Positions 1 to 8,283 of a DNA stretch of 64,000 nucleotides are shown in pieces. The notes below the pieces were generated by a model that did no database searches, was not told where the DNA came from, and saw only the letters and a list, made by a program, of their open reading frames with translations. Positions within the stretch are counted from its first letter, which is position 1. Each line of letters begins with the position of its first letter. The position numbers were made by a program, and so were the translations under genes. The stretch comes from Intrasporangiaceae bacterium (GTDB lineage Bacteria; Actinomycetota; Actinomycetes; Actinomycetales; Dermatophilaceae): assembly GCA_021324575.1 (NCBI GenBank), contig JAJPIW010000026.1:1-64000 (forward strand), written 5' to 3'.

Positions 1-170
1 CCAAAAGAGGCATCGGCACTGTTGGTCACCCAGATCCCGCCATCCCACAGGTCCGCCTGATGCACCACCGCCCCCTCCGACCGCAACGCGAACCACCCCA
101 ACAGCGACGCCACCAGGGCGACGACAACACCCGACGCGACGGCCGTCGACCGTCGTGCTGGACCTGCCAT
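1..170 (-). CDS. N-terminus of a membrane-anchored or secreted protein (cut by window edge)
   Basis: The ATG is at 170, preceded on the minus strand by the ribosome site GGGAGAAG. The 56 visible codons begin MAGPARRSTAVASG, followed by a hydrophobic stretch at about residues 13-27 and then an extracytoplasmic-looking segment with DLWDGGIWVTN. That last motif recalls the N-terminal region of large actinobacterial surface proteins with fibronectin type III or beta-propeller repeats, but the rest of the gene lies outside the window, so this is only a resemblance. The next gene upstream is the LtrA gene on the same strand, 52 bases away. Confidence 0.6.
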   Translation of the reverse strand, partial: MAGPARRSTAVASGVVVALVASLLGWFALRSEGAVVHQADLWDGGIWVTNSADASF

Positions 171-222
171 GTCTTCTCCCCTTGCACCCGAACCCGGGCT
201 CAGGGTATCCGCCCATCCCGTG

Positions 223-1473
223 TCACGGGGAGGGTGCCAGCTCCCGGCGAACCATGCGGTCCCTACCCAGCTCCGCGGTCACCACCCCCGCGATCGGACC
301 GGCCATGACGACGAGCAGGCACACCGGGAGGGACGCGCCCGCGGAGGCGAGCACGACCGCGACCACGAGGATGGCGACCTCGAGCGTCTTGGTGCCGACC
401 ACGGACCGGTTCAACCCGACGAGGACCTGGAAGAGCCCGGCGAGCGACACGGTGTAGACCCCGACGGGCACGGCCACGGCCAGCACCGCCCCGAGCGTCG
501 ACAGGTGCGACTCGCCGGACAGGACGGTGGCGGCGACGTGCAGCCCGGCGCCGATCGCCGCGATCGCCCCGAAGACGACGATGTGGAGGTAGCCGAACCG
601 GAAGCCCTTGTCGCGGTCCGCCTCCAGCGCCTCCCCGCTCGGTAGGAGGAAGTACAGCCACCACAGCCCGAAGGCCAGCCCGGTGCCGGCCAGCCCCACG
701 AGGGCCACGTCGAGGGTCCAGCCGTGCTCAAGGGCCGCGGACAAGGTCGCGATGGTCCCGATCAGGCACTCGCCGAGGGCGATGATCGCGAGCAGGCCGT
801 AGCGCTCGGCGATGTGGTGCGGGTGCCAGGGCGTGGGTGCACCCGCTCTGCGCTCCGCGGCATACGGGACCGCCCCCTCCAACCCGAGCATGACGAGCCA
901 GCCGATGACGGCCGACAGCCCGTGGGCGTGCAGGAGGTAGAAGACGACCCAGCCGGCCTGGGTGACCGCGATGCCCACGGCATACGTGAGGCAGGTGCGT
1001 CGCAGGGCGGGCTCACACTGCGAGGCGGCCCGCAGCCACTGGGCGACCATCGCGACCCGCATGATGATGTAGCCGATGATCATCGTCCCGTTGGCGAGCG
1101 AATGTCCCTCGTCGAGGGAGTGGAAGAGCGGCGTCAGGCCCACGGCCAGGACGAGCACCCCGAGCATCTGGACCATCGTGAGGACCCGGAACACCCAGTC
1201 GTCGGTGTCGAAGGCGCTGGCGAACCAGGTGAAGTTGATCCACGCCCAGACGATCGCGAAGACGGCGAAGCCGAAGCCGAGGACCGCGCCAGAGACGTGC
1301 CCCTCACCGAGCAGGTGCGCGGCCTGGTTGCCGGCAACCCCGAAGGCGATGGCGAAGGTGAGGTCGAAGAACAGCTCGAGCGGCGAGGAGACCCGGTGGT
1401 GCTCCTCAGGGTCGCGACCGGTCATCCTGCGGATGCCGTGGCTCGGCAGGCCGGCGTGGGTCGGGTGCGTCAT
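223..1473 (-). CDS. LtrA-family (low temperature requirement A) membrane protein
   Basis: The 416-residue product carries the family signature SSPLELFFDLTFAIAF near its N-terminus (residues 29-44) and about ten hydrophobic segments. Low temperature requirement A proteins are polytopic membrane proteins of unknown biochemical function; the name comes from a Listeria cold-growth phenotype. I chose the ATG at 1473 because it follows GGGAGG and lies downstream of the phosphatase stop at 1500; longer in-frame extensions would run into that gene. It follows the phosphatase by 26 bases on the same strand and may be co-transcribed. A second, divergent LtrA paralogue is at 36.8-38.0 kb. Confidence 0.85.
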   Translation of the reverse strand: MTHPTHAGLPSHGIRRMTGRDPEEHHRVSSPLELFFDLTFAIAFGVAGNQAAHLLGEGHVSGAVLGFGFAVFAIVWAWINFTWFASAFDTDDWVFRVLTMVQMLGVLVLAVGLTPLFHSLDEGHSLANGTMIIGYIIMRVAMVAQWLRAASQCEPALRRTCLTYAVGIAVTQAGWVVFYLLHAHGLSAVIGWLVMLGLEGAVPYAAERRAGAPTPWHPHHIAERYGLLAIIALGECLIGTIATLSAALEHGWTLDVALVGLAGTGLAFGLWWLYFLLPSGEALEADRDKGFRFGYLHIVVFGAIAAIGAGLHVAATVLSGESHLSTLGAVLAVAVPVGVYTVSLAGLFQVLVGLNRSVVGTKTLEVAILVVAVVLASAGASLPVCLLVVMAGPIAGVVTAELGRDRMVRRELAPSP

Positions 1474-1499
1474 GCGGGAGATCCTCCCGTATGCCGGCC

Positions 1500-2195
1500 T
1501 CAGCGGGTCGTGGCGAGCTTCGGGTCGACGACGTCGAGGTGGGAGTGGTCGTTGTAGCCGGCCACGAGGGCGCCGGTGCGTGCGCTCGTGGTGATCGTCG
1601 AGACCGAGGAGTTGACGATGGGGTACTGGAGCCGGCCCCACATGACCGGGTCACCGCCGAGGGTGCTCGTGAGCGCCCAGCAGACCGGGCCGGCCGACGT
1701 CGTGACGACGGCCGTGTCGTCCGGGCCGAGACCCTCCAGGACGTGGGCGAGCGCGGCCTCGACCCGCCCGGTGAAGGCGCTGAAGGTCTCCGGGTAGTCC
1801 TCGTCGTGCTCGCCCTCGGCCCAGCGGATCATCGCCTTCTCGAACATGACCATGAACGCGCGGTAGGGGCGGAAGGTGCGAACGAGGTCGGCCTTCATGA
1901 CCGTCATCGACCGGTAGGCGGGCTTGTGGGCGGTGATGATCGCCTGGTGGTCGTACTCGTTCCACCGGGGGTCGGTGTCGACCTCGACGTCCCACCCGGC
2001 GGCGTGGGTCATCCGCGCGACCGTCTGCTGCTGACGCTCGAGTCCCCCGGAGACGACCACCTTGGGCTTGATGCCACGCGCCGCGAGCGAGGTGCCGAGG
2101 ATGGCCGCCTGCCGCTCGCCGAGGGGAGACAGGTGGTCGTAGTCCTTCTTGCCCCACGACGCCTGGCCGTGCCGGACGAGCAGGATTCGGCTCAT
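1500..2195 (-). CDS. Histidine phosphatase superfamily protein
   Basis: The 231-residue protein starts MSRILLVRHGQ, which gives the RHG phosphohistidine motif at residues 8-10 of the phosphoglycerate-mutase/acid-phosphatase fold. Near the C-terminus the usual second histidine motif (VSHGG in many members) reads VTTSAGP, so the second catalytic histidine is replaced; this variant is common among actinobacterial relatives and the substrate cannot be predicted. The ATG at 2195 overlaps the end of the upstream kinase-like gene by four bases (stop of that gene at 2192), so it is the last translationally coupled member of the acyl-CoA dehydrogenase operon. Confidence 0.85.
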   Translation of the reverse strand: MSRILLVRHGQASWGKKDYDHLSPLGERQAAILGTSLAARGIKPKVVVSGGLERQQQTVARMTHAAGWDVEVDTDPRWNEYDHQAIITAHKPAYRSMTVMKADLVRTFRPYRAFMVMFEKAMIRWAEGEHDEDYPETFSAFTGRVEAALAHVLEGLGPDDTAVVTTSAGPVCWALTSTLGGDPVMWGRLQYPIVNSSVSTITTSARTGALVAGYNDHSHLDVVDPKLATTR

Positions 2196-3298
2196 GGTGC
2201 TCCTTCGACGATCCGCTGGCAGGTGTTGCCCAGATAGCGAACCATGTCACCGAACCGGCCGTACGCCGGGTTGGTCGTCTGGCCGTGGAAGAAGCGGTAG
2301 TAGATCTGCTGGCCGATGACGGCGAGCCGGAACAGGCCGAACACCTCGTAGAAGGTCCAGTCCTCCGGTCCGATGGTCCGCCCGGTCCGTTCCCCGTATG
2401 CCGCGACGACCTCCTGGCGGGTCAGCATCCCTTTCGCGTTGGTCGGCTGGAGCCGTAGCGTGATCCGCTGGGGGTCGTCGTCTGCCTGGACCCAGTAGGC
2501 CAGGGCGCCGGCGAGGTCCATGAGCGGGTCACCCACGGTGGCGAGCTCCCAGTCGAGCAGAGCCCTGACCTGGGTCGGGTCGGCTGCGGACAGGACCATG
2601 TTGTCGAAGCGGAAGTCGTTGTGTATCAGGCACATTCCCGCGTCGGCGGGTTGGTGCGCGTCGAGCCAGGTCATGACGTCCTCGAGCGCGTCGACGTCGG
2701 GGGTGCGGGCGCGGCGGTAGCGCTCGTTCCAGCCGCCGACCTGGCGGGCCACGTAGCCCTCGCCCCGGCTGAGGTGCGCCAGGCCGGCCGCCTCGACGTC
2801 GACGGCGTGCAGGTCGGCGAGCCGGTCGATGGCGATGAGGCACAGCCGCTTGACGCCCGCCTCGTCAAGGCCGAGCTCGGGCGGGATGTCGGTGCGCAGG
2901 ATGGTGCCCTCGACCCGCTCCATGACGTAGAACGTGCTGCCGATGACCGACTCGTCCTCGCAGAGCGCGACCATCGTCGGCACGTACGGGTACACCGGCT
3001 TGAGGCCCGCTTGGAGGTTGTGCTCGCGCGCCATGTCGTGGGCGCCCTTGGCCTTCGTGCCGCCCGGGGGGCGGCGCAGGATCAGGTCGCGGCCGGCATA
3101 CGAGAGGAGATAGGTGAGGTTGCTCGCTCCCCCGACGAACTGCCGCACCTCGGGCGTTCCCCCGAGGCTGCCGTCGGTCCGGATCGGCTCGGAAGCGTTG
3201 TGCCGCAACCATTCCGCGACCACCGCGACGTCGAAGGCGTCCTCGCCGCGGACCGCCTTGGCATTGCTGGGAACGTCACTGCTCGGCAGCTCGGTCAC
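2192..3298 (-). CDS. Aminoglycoside phosphotransferase (APH)-family protein, ACAD-linked
   Basis: The 368-residue protein has a kinase-like fold with the catalytic-loop motif HNDFRFDN (residues 226-233) and a following LLDWELATVGDP segment that supplies the metal-binding Asp. This subfamily resembles the APH domain of human ACAD10/ACAD11, which acts with an acyl-CoA dehydrogenase domain on 4-hydroxy fatty acids; here the parts are separate genes of one operon. The GTG start at 3298 overlaps the TGA of the SDR gene (GTGA), and its stop overlaps the phosphatase start. A role in phosphorylating hydroxyacyl-CoA is inference from the neighbours; it is not an antibiotic-resistance call. Confidence 0.8.
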   Translation of the reverse strand: MTELPSSDVPSNAKAVRGEDAFDVAVVAEWLRHNASEPIRTDGSLGGTPEVRQFVGGASNLTYLLSYAGRDLILRRPPGGTKAKGAHDMAREHNLQAGLKPVYPYVPTMVALCEDESVIGSTFYVMERVEGTILRTDIPPELGLDEAGVKRLCLIAIDRLADLHAVDVEAAGLAHLSRGEGYVARQVGGWNERYRRARTPDVDALEDVMTWLDAHQPADAGMCLIHNDFRFDNMVLSAADPTQVRALLDWELATVGDPLMDLAGALAYWVQADDDPQRITLRLQPTNAKGMLTRQEVVAAYGERTGRTIGPEDWTFYEVFGLFRLAVIGQQIYYRFFHGQTTNPAYGRFGDMVRYLGNTCQRIVEGAP

Positions 3299-4110
3299 GG
3301 GCGCCGGCCTCTGCCGTCGGGGTGCAGCTCGCGGTATGCCGCCCGCTCGCCGGCCTCCGTGAACTGCCGGTCGTAGAGCGGCCGGTCGTTGGTCTTGGTC
3401 CAGTAGGTCTGCCGGGCCAGCTCGTCGGGCAGGATGACCGGCTCCTGCCGGTCCATCCCGGCCATCACGGCAGTGGCGATGTCGTCGGCGGTCAGGGGCG
3501 AGTCGTTGATCAGCTTGGCCGCGGTCTTCTCGGCGGCGGCGTCGGCGCCGTGCATCGAGGCGGCCAGGTTGGTCCGGAAGAAGCTCGGGCAGACGACGCT
3601 CGTCGAGATCCCGAACGGGGCCAGCTCGAAGCGCAGCGTCTCCGAGAGCGCGACGACGGCGGCCTTGTTGGCGTTGTAGGCCGACATGACCGGGCCGTGG
3701 ACGAGGCCCGCGAGGCTGGCAGTGTTGACGATGTGGCCGGACCGCTGCGCCTTGAGCATCGGGGTGAAGGTCCGACAGCCCCGGACGGCGCCGAGCAGGT
3801 TGACCGCCAGGCCGCGCTCCCAGTCCTCGATCGTCGAGACGTCGATCCGGCCGCCGGTGGCGATGCCGGCGTTGTTGACGAGGACGTCGAGGCGGCCCCA
3901 TTGCTCGTCGACCCAGGCCTTGGCGGCGGCCCAGTCGGCGTCGCTCGTGACGTCAAGACGTTGGTACGTCACGCCGTTCGGCAGTAGGCCGGGCTCGACG
4001 GCCGCGTCGCGGTCGGTGGCCAGCACGGCGTCGCCGCGCGCGGCGAACGCCTTGGCGAGGGCCAGGCCGAGTCCGCTCGCGGCGCCGGTGAGGAGGACGT
4101 GACGGCTCAT
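3295..4110 (-). CDS. Short-chain dehydrogenase/reductase (SDR)
   Basis: The 271-residue classical SDR has the NAD(P)-binding TGAASGLG motif at residues 8-15, NNAG at 79-82, Ser132 and the YNANK active-site Tyr145/Lys149. An Asp in DVTSD around residue 53 and an acidic residue after the second beta strand (ATDRD) favour NAD(H) over NADP(H). It starts with ATG at 4110 overlapping the acyl-CoA dehydrogenase stop (ATGA), and its own TGA overlaps the APH start. In this operon it probably oxidises a hydroxyacyl or alcohol intermediate of lipid breakdown; the substrate is inferred only from context. Confidence 0.88.
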   Translation of the reverse strand: MSRHVLLTGAASGLGLALAKAFAARGDAVLATDRDAAVEPGLLPNGVTYQRLDVTSDADWAAAKAWVDEQWGRLDVLVNNAGIATGGRIDVSTIEDWERGLAVNLLGAVRGCRTFTPMLKAQRSGHIVNTASLAGLVHGPVMSAYNANKAAVVALSETLRFELAPFGISTSVVCPSFFRTNLAASMHGADAAAEKTAAKLINDSPLTADDIATAVMAGMDRQEPVILPDELARQTYWTKTNDRPLYDRQFTEAGERAAYRELHPDGRGRRP

Positions 4111-5375
4111 CGGGCGCCCGCCTTCGCGGCATACTTCGCCAGCTCGAGCTTGGCCACGGTCGCGAGGTGGACCTCGTCCGGGCCGTCGGCGAGCCGGAGC
4201 GACCGGGCGCCGGCGTATGCCGCCGCGAGCGGGTAGTCCTCGCTCATCCCGGCGCCGCCGTGCAGCTGGATGGCCATGTCGATGACGTCCAGGGCCATGC
4301 CCGGCGTGGCCGCCTTGATCTCGGCGACCTCGGAGAGCGCGCCACGGGCGCCGAAGGTGTCCAGCTTCCAGGCCGCGTGCAGCACGTGCAGACGCGCCTG
4401 GTTGATGGCGATCCGGGCCTTGGCGATCCGCTCGCGGTTGCCGCCGAGGTCGACGATCGGGGTGCCGAACGCCTGCCGCGAGCTGGCCCTGGTGATGGCC
4501 AGCTCCAGGGCCATCTCGGCCAGGCCGACGAGCCGCATGCAGTGATGGACCCGGCCCGGGCCGAGCCGCCCCTGGGCGATCTCGAAGGCGCGGCCGGGGC
4601 CGGCGATGATGTTCTCGACCGGGACTCGGACGTTGTCGAGGAGGACCTGGCCGTGGCCGATCGGCTCGTCGTACTGGCCCATGGCAGAGAGCATCCGCTC
4701 GATCGTGACGCCCTGGCTGTCGCGCGGGACGACGACCATCGAGTGCCGGTGGTGGCGGTCGGCCTCGGGGTTGCTCACCGCCATGAAGATGAAGACCTTG
4801 CAGTCCGGGTGGCCGGCGCCCGAGGACCACCACTTGCGTCCGTTGAGGACGACGTCGTCGCCGTCGACCGTCGCGGTGGCCGCCATGTTGGTCGCGTCGG
4901 AGGAGGCGACGGCCGGCTCGGTCATGAGGAACGCGCTGCGGATCCGCCCGTCCAGCAACGGTTCCAGCCACTGCTTCTTCTGCTCGTCGCTGCCGTACTT
5001 GAGCAGAACCTCCATGTTGCCGGTGTCCGGGGCGTTGCAGTTGAACATGAGCGGGGCGAGGTAGGACCGGCCCATCGCCTCGGCCACCGGGGCGTAGTCG
5101 ACGTTGGACAGACCGGCGCCGCCGTCGGTCCCGAACTGGACGGCATACGGGCCCTCGTGGCCGGCCGGGAGGAAGAGGTTCCACAGGCCCTCGGCCCGCG
5201 CCTTGGCCTTCAGCTCCTCGACGAGCGGGTGCACGACCCACGGGTCCTCGCCTGCGGCGCGACGGCGGGCCACCTCCTCGCGCATGACCGGCTCGACCGG
5301 CTCGATCTGGTCGCGGACGAAGGTCCGGACCCGGTCGGCGAGGTCCTGTGAACGGGGCGACGGTGCGAAGTCCAT
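4107..5375 (-). CDS. Acyl-CoA dehydrogenase (ACAD11/FadE-like)
   Basis: The 422-residue flavoprotein has the ACAD fold: the N-terminal helical domain, FLMTEPAVASSDATN FAD-binding motif in the middle beta domain, and the C-terminal LHGGAGMSEDYPLA motif. It removes hydrogens from the alpha-beta carbons of an acyl-CoA and passes electrons to ETF. It is the first gene of the minus-strand operon ACAD - SDR - APH - phosphatase. The start ATG at 5375 lies 18 bases from the perfect palindrome at 5393-5415, which is the probable site of repression by the divergent TetR protein. Confidence 0.9.
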   Translation of the reverse strand: MDFAPSPRSQDLADRVRTFVRDQIEPVEPVMREEVARRRAAGEDPWVVHPLVEELKAKARAEGLWNLFLPAGHEGPYAVQFGTDGGAGLSNVDYAPVAEAMGRSYLAPLMFNCNAPDTGNMEVLLKYGSDEQKKQWLEPLLDGRIRSAFLMTEPAVASSDATNMAATATVDGDDVVLNGRKWWSSGAGHPDCKVFIFMAVSNPEADRHHRHSMVVVPRDSQGVTIERMLSAMGQYDEPIGHGQVLLDNVRVPVENIIAGPGRAFEIAQGRLGPGRVHHCMRLVGLAEMALELAITRASSRQAFGTPIVDLGGNRERIAKARIAINQARLHVLHAAWKLDTFGARGALSEVAEIKAATPGMALDVIDMAIQLHGGAGMSEDYPLAAAYAGARSLRLADGPDEVHLATVAKLELAKYAAKAGAR

Positions 5376-5392
5376 GGCCTTGACAGTAGTCC

Positions 5393-5415
5393 GCTATTGA
5401 GCGACGCTCAATAGC
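5393..5415. promoter_or_regulatory. Perfect 23-bp palindromic operator between ACAD and TetR genes
   Basis: Arms GCTATTGAGCG and CGCTCAATAGC flank a central A at 5404, an exact 11+1+11 inverted repeat. It occupies the short divergent region between the acyl-CoA dehydrogenase start (5375) and the TetR gene (5416). Position and symmetry are those expected for a TetR-family autoregulated operator controlling both directions. A TTGACA sequence lies beside it at 5380-5385. Confidence 0.85.
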
Positions 5416-6102
5416 GTGAGGCCTCCGTCACCCGATCCACCGGCCGTCCGTCGTGTCCGGATGTCGCCGGAGGACCGACGCCGCCAGCTGTTGGGGATCG
5501 GCTTGGCTCGGCTCGTCGCGAACCCGCTCGACGATGTCCCGGTCGACGTCGTGGCGGCGGAGGCAGGGATCAGCCGCGGGCTGCTCTTCCACTACTTCCC
5601 GACCAAGGCCGACTATCAGCGCGAGGTCGTCGCGGCCGCCGGGCGCCGGGTGCTCCGCAACGTCGCTCCGCCGCGTGGGGCCGAGGGGCGGGAGGCGTTG
5701 CGGCACCTGGTGGTTCGGTTCCTCGAGCAGGTGCGTCGGCGGCAGACGTTCTTCCTCGCGCTCGTCCGCGGTGAGGGGCTGCTCGGGCCGAGCGGCGGGG
5801 CGCAGGTCCACGACACGCTACGGGCCGCGATGACCGAGCGGGTCATGACGTATGCCGCCCTGCCCGACGAGCGTCGACCGGTCGTCCACGCCTGGCTGGC
5901 CTACGTCGAGGACCTCGCGCTGACGTCAGAAGGTGAGCCGCCGGGCACCCGCCAGGCGGGGTCGGCAGGGTCGGCAGGGTCGGCAGGGTCGGCGGGGAGC
6001 ACACCAGCCGATCACGCGCCGACCGGACTACCGCTGGCTGAGGCACTCGCCGACCACGCCCTGGCTGCGCTGGACGCCCTCCTCGCCCTGCCCACCCTCT
6101 GA
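5416..6102 (+). CDS. TetR/AcrR-family transcriptional regulator
   Basis: The N-terminal helix-turn-helix is clear (DVVAAEAGISRGLLFHYF, typical of TetR proteins), followed by a ligand-binding domain. It is divergent from the acyl-CoA dehydrogenase operon and very likely represses it through the adjoining palindrome, perhaps responding to an acyl-CoA or fatty acid. The start is uncertain: GTG at 5416 touches the operator edge and would make a leaderless message, while ATG at 5461 (MSPEDRRRQLL) is the other choice; neither has a good ribosome site. Oddly, the C-terminal part holds a Gly-Ser-Ala repeat encoded by a 9-bp tandem repeat at about 5960-5997, which looks like a slippage-prone linker. 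Confidence 0.85.
   Translation: MRPPSPDPPAVRRVRMSPEDRRRQLLGIGLARLVANPLDDVPVDVVAAEAGISRGLLFHYFPTKADYQREVVAAAGRRVLRNVAPPRGAEGREALRHLVVRFLEQVRRRQTFFLALVRGEGLLGPSGGAQVHDTLRAAMTERVMTYAALPDERRPVVHAWLAYVEDLALTSEGEPPGTRQAGSAGSAGSAGSAGSTPADHAPTGLPLAEALADHALAALDALLALPTL
5960..5997 (+). repeat. 9-bp tandem repeat inside the TetR gene
   Basis: The unit GTCGGCAGG is repeated about four times with slight variation and encodes Gly-Ser-Ala repeats. The unit length is a multiple of three, so copy-number change would lengthen or shorten a linker without breaking the frame. Confidence 0.7.
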
Positions 6103-6112
6103 TCAGGCCACT

Positions 6113-6200
6113 GCGTTTCTGCGCCCTGGCGCTCCGCGCAGCCACCGGCGCAGCGGTTTCTGCGTGCCTCGTCGGCTTCTGCACCATGGCGCAGAGACGC
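6113..6200. terminator. Imperfect inverted repeat between convergent TetR and MFS genes
   Basis: GCGTTTCTGCGCC (6113-6125) and GGCGCAGAGACGC (6188-6200) are complementary with one mismatch across a 62-base loop that itself contains further GCGCAG/CTGCGC words. It lies between two convergent genes, so a bidirectional terminator is possible, but there is no U-tract and the loop is long. Confidence 0.35.
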
Positions 6201-6276
6201 GACGCGGTCGAGTCGGCCAGTTGACGATTGCGCGAGTCTTTGACGGCGCCAGGCGGCGGCGGTCAGGCGGGGACGG

Positions 6277-7506
6277 TCAGGCGGTGGCGAGACGCCGGTC
6301 GCGGTCGGCGACGTGGAGACGGACCGAGATGGCGATGACCACGAGGCCGAGCAGTGAGAGGCCGACGCCGACCCAGCTGGGCGCGGTGTAGCCCCAGCCA
6401 CGGGCGATCACGAGCCCGCCGAGCCAGGCGCCGAGGGCGTTGGCCAGGTTGAGCGAGGCGTGGTTGCTCGCCGCGCCAAGGGTCTGGGCGTCCCCCGCGA
6501 CCGCCATCAGCCGCAGCTGGAGCGCCACCACGAAGAACGAGATGACGACGGCGATGAGGAACAGGGTGAGTACAGCCGGCACGGCATACGAGGCCGCCCA
6601 GGTGAACGTCGCCAGGAGGACCGCGGTCCCGATCGAGCCGATCACCATCGTGCGCAGCACGGACCAGTCGACGAGCCGCCCACCGAGCCAGGTCCCGACG
6701 AGCCCGCCGAGACCGAAGGTGAGCAGGAAGATGGGGACCGCGTTCTCGGACAGATGGGTGACATGGGTGACGGTCGGGGCGATGTAGGAGTACATGGCGA
6801 ACATGCCGCCGAAGCCCACCGCGCCGATGAGCAGGGTGAGCCAGACCTGCGGTCGCTTCAGGGCACCGAGCTCGCTGCGGACGGTCGCGTCGGCGTTGTG
6901 CGGCGTGGTCGGGACGAACGCGAAGACCGCGACCGCCGTCGCCAGACCGATGACGCCGACCAGCCAGTACGCGGAGCGCCAGCCGAGGTGCTGCCCGAGC
7001 CAGGTCGCCGCGGGGACGCCGGCAATGTTGGCGATCGGGATGCCGAGCATGACCCGACCCACCGCCCGACCACCGCGGCCCGGCGGAGCCAGGTCGACGG
7101 CCACGAGGGAGGCGACCCCGAAGAACGCGCCGTGTGGCAGCCCGGCGATCACCCGCGCCGCGACGAGCAGGTCGAAGTTGGCGGCCACCGCGGACAGGAT
7201 GTTGCCGACCGCGAAGAGCACCATGAAGGCGATGAGCAGCCGGCGGCGCGGGAACCTGGCCCCGATGACGGCGAAGAGGGGGGCGCCGATGACGACGCCC
7301 GCGGCATACGCGCTGATCGCGTGACCGGCTGTCGGGATGTCGACCCCGACCCCGTCGGCGATCTGCGGGAGCAGCCCCATGGTCACGAACTCGGTTGTGC
7401 CGATGCCGAACCCGCCCAGGATGAGGGCGATGGTCGCGGCCAGGAGGCGGCGCGGGGAGGCGGTCACGGCAGTCAGGTCCAGGGGGCGTGTGTCAAGGAG
7501 GGTCAT
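6277..7506 (-). CDS. MFS transporter, DHA1/AraJ-like efflux permease
   Basis: The 409-residue protein has about 12 hydrophobic segments, with FGIGTTEFVTMGLLP in helix 1, which is typical of the AraJ/YdhP group of the major facilitator superfamily, and the loop 2-3 basic motif (GARFPRRRLL). These are proton-driven exporters of sugars, drugs or metabolites; the substrate is not evident. The ATG at 7506 follows a GGAG-like site. It converges on the TetR gene, and its upstream region (7507-7647) contains one copy of the iterated octamer at 7574. Confidence 0.85.
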   Translation of the reverse strand: MTLLDTRPLDLTAVTASPRRLLAATIALILGGFGIGTTEFVTMGLLPQIADGVGVDIPTAGHAISAYAAGVVIGAPLFAVIGARFPRRRLLIAFMVLFAVGNILSAVAANFDLLVAARVIAGLPHGAFFGVASLVAVDLAPPGRGGRAVGRVMLGIPIANIAGVPAATWLGQHLGWRSAYWLVGVIGLATAVAVFAFVPTTPHNADATVRSELGALKRPQVWLTLLIGAVGFGGMFAMYSYIAPTVTHVTHLSENAVPIFLLTFGLGGLVGTWLGGRLVDWSVLRTMVIGSIGTAVLLATFTWAASYAVPAVLTLFLIAVVISFFVVALQLRLMAVAGDAQTLGAASNHASLNLANALGAWLGGLVIARGWGYTAPSWVGVGLSLLGLVVIAISVRLHVADRDRRLATA

Positions 7507-7647
7507 CGGGAGTCCGGGGGGCTGGGGTGGAGCGCCGGCAACGATGACAGCGAGAGGGACGAAAGGTCCAAGGGTATGCCGTGCGCGGGCATTCCCCGGC
7601 GTCGCCGAGCCCGCTGACCGGGTTGCCGACCGGTCGCTGACCGGCCC

Positions 7648-8232
7648 TCAGGGCAGGAGATAGATGACGGCGTTGTTGCCACCGCGACAGGTGACCAGAG
7701 CCTTGCCCCCGCAGGTGATCGTGTAGGTCGTGTCGGTCACCGTGCTGTGTGCCCGCACCTGCCGGCTGCTGCCGTCGCCGACCCCGCCGGCACCGACGAA
7801 GGCATCCCTGACGGTGAGGGCGAACGAGCAGCTGGTCCGTGGCGTCCCGGCATACGCCCGCAGATCGCCGCCCTTGTCGCACAGGCGCGACCCGCCCGGC
7901 ACGGCCACGGTCGAGGTGGGGCGCGACGTGGTCGTCGACGGTGCCGGCTGACTCGGCGGCGCCGGTGTCGTCGTCGCCCGCGCCGAGGGTGCCGTCGTGG
8001 ACGACCCGACAGCCGTGGGACTGCCCGACCACTGGCCCTTGACCCAGCCCACACCCCAGATCGCGGCGCCGACGAACAGCACGAGAACGACGCCGACCAC
8101 GGCTCTCACCCGCCAGGGCGGGGGCGGCTCGGCGACAGTGCGCGCGCCGCAGGCGTCGCACCGCGCGGCATCCGCGCGGACGGGGGCACCGCACTTCGGA
8201 CAGGTCTGCAGGGGCTCCATGACAGAGCCCAT
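7648..8232 (-). CDS. Zinc-ribbon, single-pass membrane protein of unknown function
   Basis: The 194-residue product starts with a double zinc-ribbon knuckle, CPKCGAPV...CDACGAR (four cysteines at about residues 11-31), then a single transmembrane helix (VRAVVGVVLVLFVGAAIWG), a Thr/Ser/Pro-rich linker, and an extracellular C-terminal domain with four cysteines (RLCDKGG, TSCSF, ITCGG, VTCRG) that could form two disulfides. The ATG at 8232 has the ribosome site AGGGAC; an internal ATG at 8220 lacks one. The neighbours give no clue to function. The outer domain resembles small secreted actinobacterial domains but I do not recognise it. Confidence 0.75.
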   Translation of the reverse strand: MGSVMEPLQTCPKCGAPVRADAARCDACGARTVAEPPPPWRVRAVVGVVLVLFVGAAIWGVGWVKGQWSGSPTAVGSSTTAPSARATTTPAPPSQPAPSTTTSRPTSTVAVPGGSRLCDKGGDLRAYAGTPRTSCSFALTVRDAFVGAGGVGDGSSRQVRAHSTVTDTTYTITCGGKALVTCRGGNNAVIYLLP

Positions 8233-8283
8233 TGTGTCCCTGCGGGTGCTGCCGAAGCGATGTGGGGGCGGCTCGACCTGGCG

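Noticed and set aside
223-664. Plus- and minus-strand long open frames opposite the LtrA gene
   Set aside because: They are shadows caused by high GC; composition is Arg/Gly/Pro-rich without domain or ribosome site.
2192-3298. Antibiotic (aminoglycoside) resistance gene
   Set aside because: The APH fold here is of the ACAD-linked type and part of an acyl-CoA operon, so a resistance call is not justified.
6460-7617. 385-codon plus frame opposite the MFS gene
   Set aside because: Highly charged low-complexity translation and no domain; the minus frame has clear transporter signatures.
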